Notes: generated by a model from the letters alone, not told the origin. 64,000 bases of DNA from Euglena gracilis (GCA_039621445.1 CP154957.1:15616947-15680946); one strand, 5' to 3'; shown: positions 1-28,649, counted from the first letter of the stretch. Made by a program: numbers and translations.

Positions 1-15590
<15,590 letters not shown>

Positions 15591-15599
15591 CTCGATGGT

Positions 15600-16840
15600 G
15601 ACCTCCGCTGTCGCCGCCGCCAGGCGTCACCCTTCGTCCGTGCGCCTTCCGCCGCGCACCTTCGCTGCTGCTCCGTCCGGCCCAGGCGCTTCAAGCTTGG
15701 GCCCCCCAGGTTGGAACAAGGGGCAGAGACCCAGGCCTATGCAGTCTGCAACATCCCCATCCGTGTGTGTCGGGCAGCCACGATGGCGATGTGGATAGTG
15801 AGGGGTGGGTGAGCGCCTGCCTGTCCCAGTCAGCAGTTGCCCCCGATCATCATCCAGGCGGTTGCAGCCACGGCTTGAGGGAAGCGGCTCCGGTTTCCGG
15901 TTTCCCACAGGCGAGGTGGACGTGACACATAGCCCTTCCCGTAACAGCTGAAAGAGCAGCATCATAACAATTATTGAAGTGAAAAAGCTAGAAGTTTGCC
16001 ACCAAAGGGATGGCAATTCCTTCCTTTAAAATGATGGATGGCAATTCCTTCCCTTAAAATGATGCATTTCACAGCAGGCTTCGTTTCCCACCCAGCCCGG
16101 TGGGACGCTCTGGGGGACCAAAAATTGGGCCGTGAAAAAGCATTTCCTAAAAAAAATTCCAGCACTTCACACCAAACCCCATTCCCAGACAGCATCCCTC
16201 TTGCCCAGGGCGTCCGGTTCCACGGTTCCAGACTAGACCCCCCACCCCTCTCCCCCGAGGGTTCTTTCGAAAACTTTTTAAAAACAAGCCTGATTTACGG
16301 ACAGGGGGGAAATCGGACGGCATAATGATTCGCCAGAAGGTTGCTGCACTAGTCCACCACCCAGCAGCCCACGTTGTTTTGAGAATTTGTTGTTTTTTGA
16401 GAATGGTCCGACCATGTTGAAACTCCCGACATGCCTGCAAGGTCCAGAAAAGGGGTTTGCACATTAAAGATTGCTTTAATGTGCAACTTTAACGGTGACT
16501 TTAATCAAGCCCTGCACATAGCGCTGGGTCCCAGGTTGGGCACCGGAGGGCTCTTGGCCCACAGCTGCCAGCTCCACAGGAGTGAATGGGTCACCAGAGT
16601 CTGCTGCAGTAGCTTCCAGCGGATCGTTGAGTCGACGGAAGGGCATCCTGGGCACCTGAGAGAGCAGTGGCAGGCAGCAGCGACCGAATGCTGCACGCAA
16701 AAAAAAATGTGGTTCCAAGCACCCTTCTTGGTGAACCGCAGAACGTCAACCAACAGCAGCGAACCAACATGGAATCTCAGGTTTGGGTCAACACGTAACT
16801 TGTCCTCGACCCCACAATAACCAACCCTGAACGTTGATGT
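15600..16840. other. Upstream region of gene B, nothing recognised
   Basis: The expected promoter side of gene B. It has duplicated GATGGCAATTCCTTCC (16007 and 16030) and short repeats with a TTTAAAAACAAGCCTG end (16280), but no core promoter motif I can support. Confidence 0.4.
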
Positions 16841-16849
16841 ATCCCTGCC

Positions 16850-17800
16850 CAACTTGGAAAAGGCCAAACAAAAACAAGCCTTTTTGACTGTTGGGGTTTT
16901 TACCTCAAAAAATTTCGCTGGAAAACTGCATCCCAGCTGGATTTTTTTGGCTTTTTGCCTGTTTTTGAGTTCCAACCTGGGCAGCCGGAACCACCTCCCT
17001 GAACCGCCCCCACCCCCTGGGGAAGGGGTCCAACCGGGACGTTTTTCCAGCCAGCTGGCTGACAGGGGGTGCTCATAGAATTCCCTGGTATGGCCATCCT
17101 CCTTTTGGGATGGCATTTTGGCCAAAATTTTTACGGCGTCTTTTGAGATTTTTAATGCCAAACCAGCAGACCCTCACATTCCGGCTGGCAGATCAGACGC
17201 CTCTAGCCCCCCCCCCAAACGTTTGGCTGGCAGAACTGGAGGTTTGGCCAATTGCATTCCCCTTTTTGGACGTTAAACCTGATTGCCTGGCTTTCCCTCC
17301 ACCCCGTTGGCAGGCAAATCTGGCCAAACCACCAGGTTTGCCGGCCAAGGAGGGGGTGAGATTCAGCCAGGCAAGTTTGCCGGCCATAATCAATTTGCCA
17401 GCGAAACATGATGGGTTGGCCAGTCAGCCAAGGCTGAGAGCCAAAAGTGGGAGTGGGACATTATTTTTCAGAGCCAAATTTTTTGAAAAAACTGCCACTT
17501 TTGGCATTTTTTGTGATTTTTGTCCGTTTTCGGGAAAATGAGTGCCCCCCCCCCTATGGGTGGGTGTGTTTTGGTTGTGGGGCCCCCCAGAACCGCCTCC
17601 CTGAACCCCTCCCACCTCCCAGGCAGGGGCTCCAACCAGGAGGGTTTTCCAGCCAGCCAGCCGGGGGGGCTTGATAAATTCCGTGGTGTGCCCAGCCTCC
17701 TTTTGGTGTGGCATTTGTTTGTTGTCAAAATTGCCCAAAATGTTTTACCCAGCATTTTCAGGGCGTCGTTTGATTTTTCTTAATGCCAAACCTACAGGCC
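16850..17800 (+). repeat. Tandem duplicated repeat between genes
   Basis: Two related units (about 16850-17170 and 17440-17800) share TTTTCCAGCCAGC, CCATCCTCCTTTTGG- or CCAGCCTCCTTTTGG-like blocks and a TTTTTAATGCCAAACC end. The spacer is rich in TTGGCTGGC/TTTGCCGGCC motifs. No gene was recognised. Confidence 0.6.
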
Positions 17801-17816
17801 CTCACCCAGGGGTTTT

Positions 17817-18140
17817 CTTAAGCCGGAGAGGACCCTATCCCCCGGGGGGGGGGGGGGGGGGCCAGCCAGCCAGCAACTCAAATCGAGCCAGCAGCCAAAA
17901 TTCGGGCTGGAAGCCCCCCCCCCTCCGGGGGGTCGAGTGAAATAAAGTTGGGTCCAGCCCGGCCGGAGGCCAGGCCAGCCGGCCGAAGGCCAGGCCAGCT
18001 TGCCGCAGGCTGGCCAGCCAACTGGGCTGCCCAGATCACCTGTCCCTGCATTTTTTTCCCCTCATCACAGCTTCCTGCATCACAGCCCCCCCCCCCCCCC
18101 CAGCCTTGATCTAGCTCCATCCGTTGTTTTTGATTCGCCG
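17817..18140 (-). mobile_element. hAT-like nonautonomous element, truncated copy
   Basis: Begins CAGGGGTTTTCTTAAGCCGG, the inverted end of the 1737-2250 family, and continues with the reverse complement of its interior (TTTATTTCAC block, AGCTAGATCAAG block). The other terminus is missing after about 18140. Confidence 0.7.
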
Positions 18141-18400
18141 AAAGCACCATCGCAGGTGACCTTTCAGTCTTCCTTCAAATCTTGTTGTTGCTTTCTTTTC
18201 CCCCAAGGACTGGCGAAAGTTGTCTGGAGTTTTGTTTGGAGTTATTTGTTTGTTTGGAGTTGTCAGGATTTTTTGGATGGTTGGTGAGCGATGAAGGGGG
18301 TGGACAGGCTGCCTTTGTCTGTCAGTTTGTTTTGTTCCTTGCACCCTGACACAAAAATATCACCCGTCACTGACCGACCCCAGCGGGTGACTGGTTTTTT

Positions 18401-19647
18401 TCAGAGTGATTTACTGTTTTTTAGCAAAAAAAATACGCGACGGCTGACAAAATCCTTTTCAATTTTGGTCTCCCTGATCAATTGATTTTCTGTCATATGG
18501 GTTGGGGCTGTGGGACATTTCACAACTCTCAGTCCCTTAGTTCCCCTGGGGTTCGATATTTTCCAGAAGATAATCGATGAGGGTGTGCATGCATGTCTCT
18601 TGTCCTCCACCTTGTCATTCGCGTTGTCTTCTGACATACCATAGGGGGCCTTCAGGGTCCTCCCCTTGATTTCCATGGGAATAAAGAAGTGACCTGGGGG
18701 TTGACCCCCTTTTCCTCCTTTGCCCTCATTGGGGCATCCTCCTGGGGCTGCTGGGGATTGACACAATGTTGGTATAACCTTAGCTTCGGGGGGGCCATTT
18801 CTGAATGACTCCTTCTGCCTTTCTGCCCTTTGACCCAACCCTGAAAAGCATGGCCTCCCTGGCCATGTGGATGATAGCCTCCATGACACATCACTTTTTG
18901 CCTCCATGGCCGTGAAAATGAAAATGATTAAAATCCTGCCCTGCTTGGCCGTGATCGCCTCTCCCTGGGGCTGTGCTGGACTTTGGTCTTCGGCTCCACT
19001 TGAAATATGGGGGGGTCCTTTCTTCCCCTTGGGGGGATGTTGTGCTAGAAAAATTGGGAGACCTTTTCTGCCCCTTCGTGTGGGGAGTTGCTTGTGGAAT
19101 TGGCCCCCATGGCCACTACCAAGTCCTTGTTCCCACCTCACCCACTTTTGCCTGAATGACGTCCAGGCAGCTGGTTGGACTTGTGGGACAGAGCCCCTGG
19201 CATCCTCTAGGTTTCTTCTGCCCCATCTTGATTGGTTTTCGGGCCCAAATGTGCAGGATTTTCTGCCCGTATTGGGCTGGGGGTTCTTTCCTCCTTCTGG
19301 TTTTTCTGGTGGTCCAAAATCCGTGGCCGTCACCCGGTGGGGTTTTTTTCTGGGAAATTTTTGACGAAGAGATGTGGGGGGGACAGCCAAGGTTCGCCAC
19401 GTGTCGTCCGTAACTTCGGGTTCTCCAATTGCTGCGGCTACTGCTGCCCCAGGAAATTTGCGTGTCCACTATACAGCTCTGATTTTTTCTCCACGGCATT
19501 GTTCATTGAAGTTGATTTGAAATTGGACATTGACTTGTCATTGATGATGTTCGTCTGGCTCAAGTCCTTCTGGATATTCTTTTGATCTTGGCTGCTTCTC
19601 TTGGCTCGTCTTCGTTCGAGGCTCTGTTCCTTTTTTCTTGGTGGCAC
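18401..19647 (-). other. Long reading frame region, possible degraded mobile-element protein
   Basis: A 329-codon minus-strand frame (19390 to 18401) follows a short basic frame starting MPPRKKEQSLERRRAKR (19647) and an overlapping shifted frame. The product is Lys/Pro/Gln/Gly-rich with no motif I recognise. The region lacks the G/C homopolymers of its surroundings and a TTATAAGG box-like stretch lies upstream (19740). It could be a gag-like fragment or an unrelated exon; no reverse transcriptase, integrase or transposase was seen nearby. Confidence 0.3.
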
Positions 19648-20069
19648 AGAGAAATTTAACGGAGTTGGCGAGAAAAAAGCTCTAAGCGGGACCTCCTAAC
19701 CCACAATCACACAGCACCGCTAGCGAGCAAGGCTTGGCCTTATAAGGGCAAAATGCGGAGGTGTCTTAAAAAACATTACCATAATAACCATAATAAATCA
19801 TAGGAAACCATAAATCGTTGCAATTAATCATAAACATTTTAACAAATTGTTGGGGGGTGGTCAGGCTCGGAACGCCCTGCTTCGCCCCCCCCCCGTACCT
19901 TCCGAAAGAACCAATAGACAACGTGGGTGTTCCCTAAAAAAAATTGCATGTGTTTTACATAATGAAGAAGCAAAACAGCACATGTACATTTTTAGCCCAT
20001 TTTTGGCCACTCCTTTCAAAGAAAACTCCCCTGGACCAAACAAAGGGGACCAAGGAGCAAAATAAGGGA

Positions 20070-20420
20070 TGCACCACGAAGGCTTATGTGACTTTGTACA
20101 GACCTCTGTACTAAACAACACAGGCAGGATGTCACTTGGCGGAGAATATACACCGAGTGCCATGTAATACGCCATCGCCTGTGGCCACACAGCGTTTCCT
20201 TCAAGCGGCGCAATCATCTTCTCCCAAAAATTTCCGGCGCTGATAAGCACCCAACCTTGTGCACCAGAAACCAGCTGTTTCTGGCTTGAAAAAAGTGATA
20301 GATAATCCTCCTCCACCTCACAAAATTCAGGTTTAGGGACCTTCTCGCCTTTCTTGCACGCATGATAGAATTCCAGCTGCAACCAGAGGGTCACCTGCAT
20401 GCCCGTTTGGGTGTTCGCGA
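20070..20420 (-). CDS. Exon-like block of the candidate gene
   Basis: Reads VTLWLQLEFYHACKKGEKVP KPEFCEVEEDYLSLF and on to GWVLISAGNFWEKMIAPLEG NAVWPQAMAYYMALGVYS. It has protein-like composition without low complexity. The function is unknown. Confidence 0.35.
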
Positions 20421-20640
20421 TCGACATCAGCTTTTTCCTTTTCGAATTGCAATTTCTGAAAAGCACCCGGAATCATGCTGGCCTGAATTCCACTGGCTGA
20501 TTTCTGCATTGCGATCAATCCATATCGTTCACCAAGCAAAAAGAAGTTTCTTTTAACCAGAAGCATTTGAATCCTTTGGGCCTCCACCCGAAAAGCGGTG
20601 TAAAAAAAACTTCTCGCCCCCCCCCCCCCGTGTTACTCAC

Positions 20641-20776
20641 CACCTTGACAAGGTGGGCACCCAGGGCAACCCAGGGGTCACTTTCCCCGTACTTGGGTCC
20701 GCATGCCACACAACTGGATGAACTCTGGAGACTCCCTATCACCTTGGAAACCGCATGATTTCGATGTTTCCCAACC
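20641..20776 (-). CDS. Exon-like block of the candidate gene
   Basis: Reads LVVGKHRNHAVSKVIGSLQS then CVACGPKYGESDPWVALGAH LVKV, ending at AAGGTG|GTGAGTAA, a consensus-like 5' splice site. Upstream CCCAG can serve as acceptor. No family was recognised. Confidence 0.35.
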
Positions 20777-23009
20777 ACCAACTGGGGGGGGGGGAGTCGG
20801 TCAGGTTGGGCTCAACAAATGTCAATAACCAGTGGGAGTACCAACAACAGGGAGGGGGGGGGGTACCATTGATGGGGTAAAGCTTGAAACTCACCCGGCA
20901 GGGCGTTGCAGAAGGAAGGCCGGAGGCAGACCGGGCACAGGGCCGCGGGCGTGGCGAGGGAGGGGTGGGGCTGTTGCCGAGGGCGATCCCAACCCCAGGC
21001 AAGGCATCGGAGGGGGGACCCGCCAGCCGGCCGGCCAGGCAGGCGTGGCTCGGACAGGGCAGCGGGGGATGGCAGGCGCGACGCCTGCATCTCCCTCTGC
21101 CCTCTCATACAGAGGGGGCAACAGGGCCCATGCCCCAGAAACCAGCAGCAGGTATTGCTGGAGGGCCTCAACACGCATGGGGGGGTCACTTCCCTCATGT
21201 CTACCACATACTAGTGGCGATCTCGCACAGAAAACATTCACGATGCCGTGACGCACGTGAACCTCCATCCCCCAGAAGGCCCTTGATTGGGTTGGGGTGC
21301 CGGAGATCACCGTTCCGAGAACTAGTGGAGGAGTGAGGTGATGAAAATGTACAGAATTCAATCCATGGAGCTTTTTCACTTTGGTTTGAAAGTAAAAAGA
21401 AATTCTTTCTATCCTTCATGTTTCCTTCCCACTCCTATTGCTGGATGTTTTCCCTTCCCTTTGTCTTCTGACGAAGGAAAGGGAAAACACCTTTTTTGTA
21501 ATTCTTGAAACCATCTATTCTTCTGATCTCTGTGGCACACTGCGTCATTTGGTCCAAGTCATCTGAGTGGTGTTCAATGAGGGGCTGGTTCACTCCAATA
21601 TCCTTCAAGGTGGCCTCTTCTGATGAGAAGGCCCTGCCCACGTTTTTGGTGCTCACTGAAGCAATCGCAAGAGAAGAGCCAAACCATTCTAGCGGCACCA
21701 TTGAATAACGGAAATATAAAAATACAAAAAGCAGGTGCTCTGAAGCAATGCCAGCTGGAGAATCATTTCTTTTTCAATCTGGAGAATCAAACACTTTTCA
21801 TTCTGTTGAATGAAAGGTGTCAATAAACGTCCACATCCTCAACATCAAGTAAAATTAAAGGGTTGAACAATCTCGGTCAGAGGCACGTCAAAAAGAAGAA
21901 TGCCTCAAGGAAAGGGGCACCACGCTGCTGAGGGATTGAAAATGCTCGGCCTCATTTCCTCCCCGGTCCAAAAACCACATTCCTGCAGCCTCTGGCGAGG
22001 AGAGATGCTCACAAAACGCCCAGGGTGCAGCGTGTACACACAAAAAGCGAAAAACCTCACTGTAAAAATTGTGTAGAAAACGAAAACAATTCAAAAATAA
22101 ATTATTCATTCAACCTTTGGGGAGCACTGCATGCCCCGTAACCACATTAAAATGAAAACATAGGCAGTGAACAGGGCAACGCACTGGGAAGAAGCCATGC
22201 AAAACAAAAATCCGATGAAAAAAAAATTGCAGGCTGAAACAAAAGCCTTCATCCGCCTGCAAAAGACTCCTTCTTTTCCTTGCAAATTTCTTTGCACAAA
22301 GAGTCTGCTGGAAAAGAGCACAAGTTGGACGCGGAGGGCGGGGGATGGGAACAATTCTGTTGGAAGATTTCCTGTTCAAATGGCCGAGGCTGGCATTGGG
22401 CAAGCCTTTAACCCTGTCTCGGGGTTTGTGGGGCAGCCATCGGCCGATGCTGGCAGGCTGCCCCACAACGTGGCGAGCACTGAGCACTCTGCAGGGTGGC
22501 GGATCAGGTGGCAGGCGTCATGGCTTCGGTGGTGTAACGCACGCCACCGCGGACAGCAGCAGGCGGTGTGACTGTGCCGACCGCCTGCCAGCCCCCATCC
22601 TTTGCGTGGATGGCCCAACCTGACCCTCCTCGCTCGTGCGTGGGCAAACAACCCTCATATCCAGTCCAGGTCTTCGTGATCCATAAAACAGGCATGCCCC
22701 AGCCCCAGGTCAACCACCAGGAGGGCGGGGGATGATGCTGAGCCCACACGGAATGGCGCACAAAAGGTGGACGTCTTTTTTTTGGAAAAATTGAGAAGCA
22801 CACAAAAAAAATGGCCTCCCTTGCCAATTCCACTTGTTGTGGCATCCAATAGTCGAACGCTCTTCGCGAAATTCACACCGACCCTCCGCCGCTTGCGCGG
22901 CACCCCAGTGCTCACCCAGAGGAGCACCGCCTGGAAGTCGCAAAGCAACGGCCAAGGAAAGTGAGGGGGCAGACGGGTGTCACTGGTGCCGTGGCATTGC
23001 GGACAGGCA

Positions 23010-23330
23010 CTCCGGTCGAAATTTTCCCAAGTCCCACAGGACCCAAAATAGCACCTAAAACCCCCCTTTTGGTCATTTATTTGACTTTCTCATGAAATTT
23101 AGCATTTTTGGAGTCCCGATGATCCAGAAAAAAATGGATTTATTTTTGAAATTTACGGTCAAAGATTGTTGTTTTTTACCTACATCTTCAGTCAAAATTC
23201 GGGTTGTTGGCCCGAAATTGGGGGGTATTAACTCGGTCACCGAAGCCCCGGCCCGAAAGGGGGGGGTATTACTTGGGGGGTGGGTATTATTTGGGAGGAG
23301 TATTGTTTGGGGAGGGTTTACCGTTAAATA
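23010..23330 (+). repeat. Dispersed repeat with GGGGGTATTATTT motifs (copy 2)
   Basis: Collinear with 14041-14480: AAATAGCACCTAAAACCCC, then GGAGTCCCGATGATCCAG, and TATTATTTGGGAGG at the end. Confidence 0.75.
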
Positions 23331-25082
23331 GGGCGTTCCAAGGGATTCGTTTCAGGTCGACAGACTTTTCCTTTAATTTTGCTTCATTTCTGAGAAACTT
23401 TGGAAACCGATTTTTGACCCAAAAAACGGCCCCCAAAAAAGCCCCAAAATGGCCGTTTAGGGCCACAAATATGGTGTTGGTGTCACCCCAACTCAGACCA
23501 TATTATCAAGAATAACTGCAATCCTAACCCTATTCCAACACTTTGCAGAATTCAACAAAAAGGCCGGTCCTGCCTATTACTTATGCCCTATCCCAATGTA
23601 ATAATTTTAACTCTAGACCAAAATTTTGCCCTAACGCACAATCCTCCCTCACTGAGCTACTGAGACCCCTTTGGGGGGCAGGGCCCAAGCACTTATCACC
23701 ACCCTGCATTGACTTAAAACCTATTTTCTGGGCCCGACGCCTGTCTTGAATTTCTGCTGACTTAAACGGAATTCAGGCTGTATTTGTTTAAGTCAGTCAA
23801 TTTCCATTCAGGCGCCCATTTAAATCAGTCAATTTCCATTCCATTGAAATCTGTTGCTGGTCAGATTCAGAATTTTCGTTGAGATTTTGGACATTTTGGA
23901 TTTCCAATTTTTCTTTCAGCATTTTTGGTCATATGGGGTTCTGGAAGCGTTTGACCAGACAAGGGCTAAATTTTGGGGTCAGGGGATCACAACTGGCTGA
24001 ACTCAGGATGTCCCCTTTCATTTTCTGGAAGTTGAGAATAAGCATTCTGTACAATGTGGCCAGATACAGTTGTCATCGCTGGTCATCTGATAAGCGAAGC
24101 TTTCGATTGAGGGGTGATGTGGCAACTATTGAACCTATTTTCTGGGTCCGACACGTGCGTTGAAATTCTACTGTCATAAACGAAACTCTGTATAGAAACA
24201 GACAGATATGATCCCGATCGTCTAAATTCAGTCTTAAATAAATAAAGTCAGGAATTTGAGTTTCACTGGTCAAGAATTTGGGGAAATGTAGATATTACCA
24301 AAAATGCCCAAAATGGAACAAAACGTCAAAAAAGGTTGGTCGATTTCCAAGACGTCGGAATTTGTTTGGGTCAGTCAATTTCCATTCAGGCACCCGTTTA
24401 GGTCAGTCAATTTTCATTCAGGCGCCCATCAATGGGCCAAAAACCACTTTTTTGGCAATATTTCCGTCCAGGCGGTTCGGTCAAATGAAATTCAAGACAG
24501 GCGTCGGGCGCAAACAAAATAGGTTTTAGAAAAATCGACCAACATTAACAGATTCAACAGGGGCGCTGGGCGCAAGTGACCGAAGCGAGCCGCCCGGCGC
24601 CCCTGCAGAATCTGTTAGTGTCGGCCGGTTTTTGTATAAAACGTTCTCAATGCTATGTTTCAGCTTATTGGCCCATTCATTGGCCTAAGGCTTGACGATT
24701 TTTTTGGGCCATTTGACCATTCAGGTCACATGTGGCCAAAAAATTGCCAAATGCTGGCCAAAGATGCACCGAGTGTGACCTAAATGGTAACAAATGGCCA
24801 AGAAATGGGGGGAAAAAAATAGCCAGATTGGCAAACGGGACAAATGTGGCCCAGAATTGCTAAAAATGCCCCAAAAAACAACAACCAAAAGTGGCCAACA
24901 AAAAAACGACCAAAGGTGGCCAAAAATTGAAAAGTGGCCAAGAAACCACCCCACATGAACCAAAAACCCTGAAAATTTTTTTCTGGACAACCCGGCCACT
25001 GACCACATTGGGCTCAGCTCCCCCCAGGGTGTGGCACACCCCTCAGGGAGGGCATCTGCCCAAACCAGGGTATGTAGTTGGG

Positions 25083-25225
25083 GGTCGCTGAGCTCTTATC
25101 CCTTTATGGGTAAGAGCGAAGCTTACCCCTGGGAAAGGGGGGGGGGTTGAACCCCCCCGCCCTCCCCCCCCCCCGGGTCGGGGCCACCAGGAGAACTGGC
25201 GGATTATCACCATGAGCCCTTACAA
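25083..25225 (+). repeat. Hairpin repeat family (GAGCTCTTA..TAAGAG), copy 1
   Basis: Contains GCTGAGCTCTTATCCC then TTTATGGGTAAGAGCGAAGC, a 9-bp stem (CTCTTAxCCC with GGGTAAGAG), followed by C/G runs and GGCGGATTATCACCATGA. It recurs at 26827, 51357, 53436, 53780, 58078 and, degraded, 40257. Confidence 0.85.
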
Positions 25226-26826
25226 TGCCCCATCTAATGATATTTTGATTTCCCAAAACCCCTCGGACCCCCCTCTCCCTCGTCCCTGAACAAAACCAAC
25301 GCACCTACCACCCATACTCTCAAAAACCCAATCCCCCATGCCCCATCCAACCAATCACCCATCCCCACGCGGTCCACTGGCCTGACCACATCTCTATTCT
25401 TGTCCTAGGATGATTTCCCTTGTAACACTGGCAAAACCTGGGGGGTGTCTGACCAGGAAAAATTGCCGCTGGGAATTATTCTGTCGGAAAAAATACGGCA
25501 CAAACCCTTAAAATGGCGGGAAAAACTCTGGACGCCCACTGAAAAATGGTCATGAAAAATTTGATTAAAAAAATGTCATGCAACCATTTATCAAGGAAGC
25601 CATCAGAATTTGAATCAAAATCCAAAAATTTTCCCAAAATCCAACATTCGAAAATTGGGGAAATTCCAAACTCCAAATTTAAAAATAACGCAAAGAACAC
25701 ATTTTGAATAATTAACACACCTTTTAACAGGTGATTAGGAACAAAAACAAATTCCAAGAATCGCAAAGCTCCCCAAAGAAAACTTTGGGCGTTCACTGGA
25801 AGAAATTAAACTGGAAAAATGGAGGGGCCTTCAAAACAGCGGAAGAATGATTTCGTCCAGAATTTTTCACAACAATATTCTCGTTCAATCCCCCTGGTGA
25901 ATAACATCGTCATGGTTGGAGCAATTAAACGATTTTGTTGCGTGTCGCAATTTTCTTGCCAACGTTTGGAACTCGGAGTGCCTGGGGTAAATGCCGGATG
26001 GCGGGAGTGACGGAACAGCTGCTGGCGATCCCAGCCACTGGCAGTGGTCGGGCACCCAGCATAGAGGTGTAGAGCCACTTGGCAGGCTTCACGGGTCTCT
26101 GGGGCCACTGGCCCACCAACACAGCACAACGCATGGCGCGCACTCTTCCCCCGACCCAAACACTCATTCTGCCCACAACAAATTGGTTGGCCAAAGGGGG
26201 GGAGTTCAGCCACTCCATGGACGAAACGACTCAAACGACCACTGGATTTCGCTGCACGGTGTACCACTTTTCAGCAACTCCTGGCTCACCAGGGCAGGAA
26301 ATCCATCGCGAAAAAAGATGGACAATCACCAGCAGGGGCACCCAGCAATGGCGCTGCCCAAGGGTGCAGACACTCGTTTTTGGTCTGTGCCTCATTGTGA
26401 GAGAGGCCTTGGGATGGGGGCCTGGGTCCAGAGGCAAATCACTCTTCGGGGGACGTATCGTATCACTAAAACATGCAGCATTATTGAAATGGTCATAATA
26501 TTATTGTACTCCCCTGGGGCCCCTGGGCTCTCGACTCCCATTTACATTGGCATTTATCTTTACTCTTGACCACTCATTTTCAGGCTCACTAGGCCATATA
26601 CAAAGGCGGACAGTGTGGCAGGCCAAGACTGCAGCAATGCCAGGCCCCCAACGCCAATCACCCTGACCCGCGGCCTGGTTTTAGGCGGGAGCAGGCTTGA
26701 CCAAAAAAAAAGCCCATCTTGGCAAACAACCCCGGTGGAAATCCCTGGCCTCCCACGGGGGTCAACGGTTCCCCAAAAAAATAGCAGAGATGCACGAAGT
26801 GGGGAGTGGAGGGGGGTAAGGGGGGG

Positions 26827-27030
26827 GGGGTCGCTGAGCTCTTATCTCCCTATGGGTAAGAGCGAAGCTTACCCCTGAGGAAAAGGGGAGGTCCAACCCC
26901 CCCCCCCGTCCCCTCGGGCCACCTCGGGAACCGGCGGATTATCACCGTGATACTGGCTCCATTTTCCGGAATTTTTTCTCGGTCACGAGCGACTGGATTT
27001 CTAGTTTCCGAATCACCCCTGTTAAACGCC
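26827..27030 (+). repeat. Hairpin repeat family, copy 2
   Basis: Same order as copy 1, with the additional downstream block GAGCGACTGGATTTCTAG and GTTTCCGAATCACC, then ~190-bp repeat units (27060-27930). Confidence 0.85.
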
Positions 27031-27099
27031 TAATTGCCCGCCAGGCCCGAGTTACTCAGCCGCAAAGGGGTCAAAGATGGGTAGGATTGGCCCGCTCCC

Positions 27100-27930
27100 C
27101 CCTTCCAGTCTCTGCCATTTCGCCGGGGTCCAAAAATCGGTCAAAAATCAATTTTTCGAAAATATCTCGAGAAAGCGTAGTGTCCCACTGATGAAATGTA
27201 CTCCCAAAGGCCCTCTATCACCGGCCATTCGCCGTTTTGGCCACCGACATGCCTGGCCCATGTTCCGGCGTGATTTAGCGGCCCAAAACAGCCGCTTTGG
27301 GGGTCTTTGGGCCGTTTTTTTTGGCCAAAAAAAATTGATTCTCCAAAATCTCGACAATGAAGCAAAATCTAAAGAAAATATCTGGAGACCAAAAATGAAG
27401 CCCTTGGAATGCTCTATCCAACCACGGTTCACTTCCCCCCAGCTCTTCGTGTAGCCCGAGTTACGGCCATTTTTTGGCCAATTTTTGCCCAATTCTGGGG
27501 CCGTTTTGGCTGTTTTGGGGGGGGTCAAAAAATCGATTTTTCCAAAATATCTCGAAAATGAAGCAAAGTCAAAGGAAATGTCCAGAGACCTGAATTAAAG
27601 CCTTACAATGCCTTATTTAAAACTATTTTGGTTTCCCCACAACTTCCTGCCTAGCCCGAGTTACGGCCATTTTCGGCCGATTTTGGCCATTTTGTACAGT
27701 TTTGGCTTGTTTTTGACTTGGCCGTTTTCGGCCAGTTTTGGTCAAAAAAGTCTAAAAAATCGAAGTTTGTTCAAAACGATGTTTTTTTTTGGCCTCCAGG
27801 ACCCGGGAAACCTGTTTCAAGCTGAAAACGGGCGTTTTTCGACCCCCAAGCGCCCTGTTTTTGGCCCGAAACCCATTCGTAGTAAAGGATTCCTTTATCC
27901 TCCTTGTAGGAAATGTATGGAAACAGAATG
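27100..27930 (+). repeat. ~190-bp degenerate repeat units
   Basis: Three units sharing CCGAGTTACGGCCATTTT, a CCAAAATATCTCGAAAATG-like block with GAAGCAAA, a GGTCTCCAGAC-like block and TTTGGCC strings. Further units are at 37650-38360, 51680-51930, 52550-53220 and 54060-54480. Confidence 0.7.
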
Positions 27931-27939
27931 GAGGAAATG

Positions 27940-28640
27940 AATAATGAGCTCCAACAAATCTGATGGCTAAATGCACGCCATAAGAATGCACATGTTACCA
28001 GCTAGCTGCACAGTGCGGAGGATAGGGATGAAATGCTGTGAAACGGTGTCGGCAACAGCACTTGCACCGTTGCCAGCAAAAGGAAAGCGCAAATCTCGCA
28101 GGAAAGAAAACACGTGCAAGGACAATACCCCCCACTCAACTGCCCTCTGTGGGCCAGCACAAAATAATACATCTCTTTGTTTCCGCCAAAAAAGGGGGCG
28201 AAGGGGAAACACATGCTGAATTACATGCATAAGAAGCGGTGCATCCAATTGATTTTAAAAAAGGGTGCTATTGGTTACTTAAAAAAAAACTTGTCCACAA
28301 TTATATTTTTGTGGACAAAAAATTCAGGTCGATTCTTCACCGATTTCTGCAAGAGTGTTTTTGGGGACAGGATTTGTTTCATACATACATTTTTACATTT
28401 TGTTACATACATTTTTTTGGATTTCTTCCCAAGGGATTGCTGAACTTGGGAGTTGCTTATTGGGTTTCACCACCGCTGAGGAGTTGCTGACATTAAAACC
28501 ACATGGGCAAGGAAATCTGGAGGGATCTGGAAACAAAACGCAAAGAAAGGCGTTTTTTTTTGCAAGGAGGGGAAATGGGGTGAGGAGAAAATCCTGCCTT
28601 GCACCAAAACAAAGGTGGGTTGTTTTGCCAAAATGTGGGC
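27940..28640. other. Intergenic stret. between repeats, nothing recognised
   Basis: AT-rich with short frames on the minus strand (28000-28090 reads SAVADTVSQHFIPILRTVQL) that cannot be supported as exons. Likewise 29240-29760 shows no recognisable gene. Confidence 0.5.
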
Positions 28641-28649
28641 ATTGTGGAG

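Larger units (their letters stand above)
20060..26700 (-). other. Candidate multi-exon gene of unknown product
   Basis: Several minus-strand blocks read like exons with GC-rich third positions: about 26600-26670 (hydrophobic, GLALLQSWPATLSAFVYGLV), 26290-26400 (LLVIVHLFSRWI helix), 25990-26190, 22830-22930, 22500-22620 (GWAIHAKDGGWQAVG), 22130-22330 (helix GFLFCMASSQCVALFTAYVF), 21220-21330 (GTVISGTPTQSRAFWGMEVH), 20640-20780 (ends at a good GTGAGT donor) and 20070-20410. Together they suggest a membrane protein, but no family is recognised and the exon borders are not proven. They could also be separate genes or chance frames. Confidence 0.3.

Noticed and set aside
18867-19364. Plus-strand hydrophobic frame of 165 codons
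   Set aside because: It is antisense to a longer minus-strand frame and has no motif or splice context.
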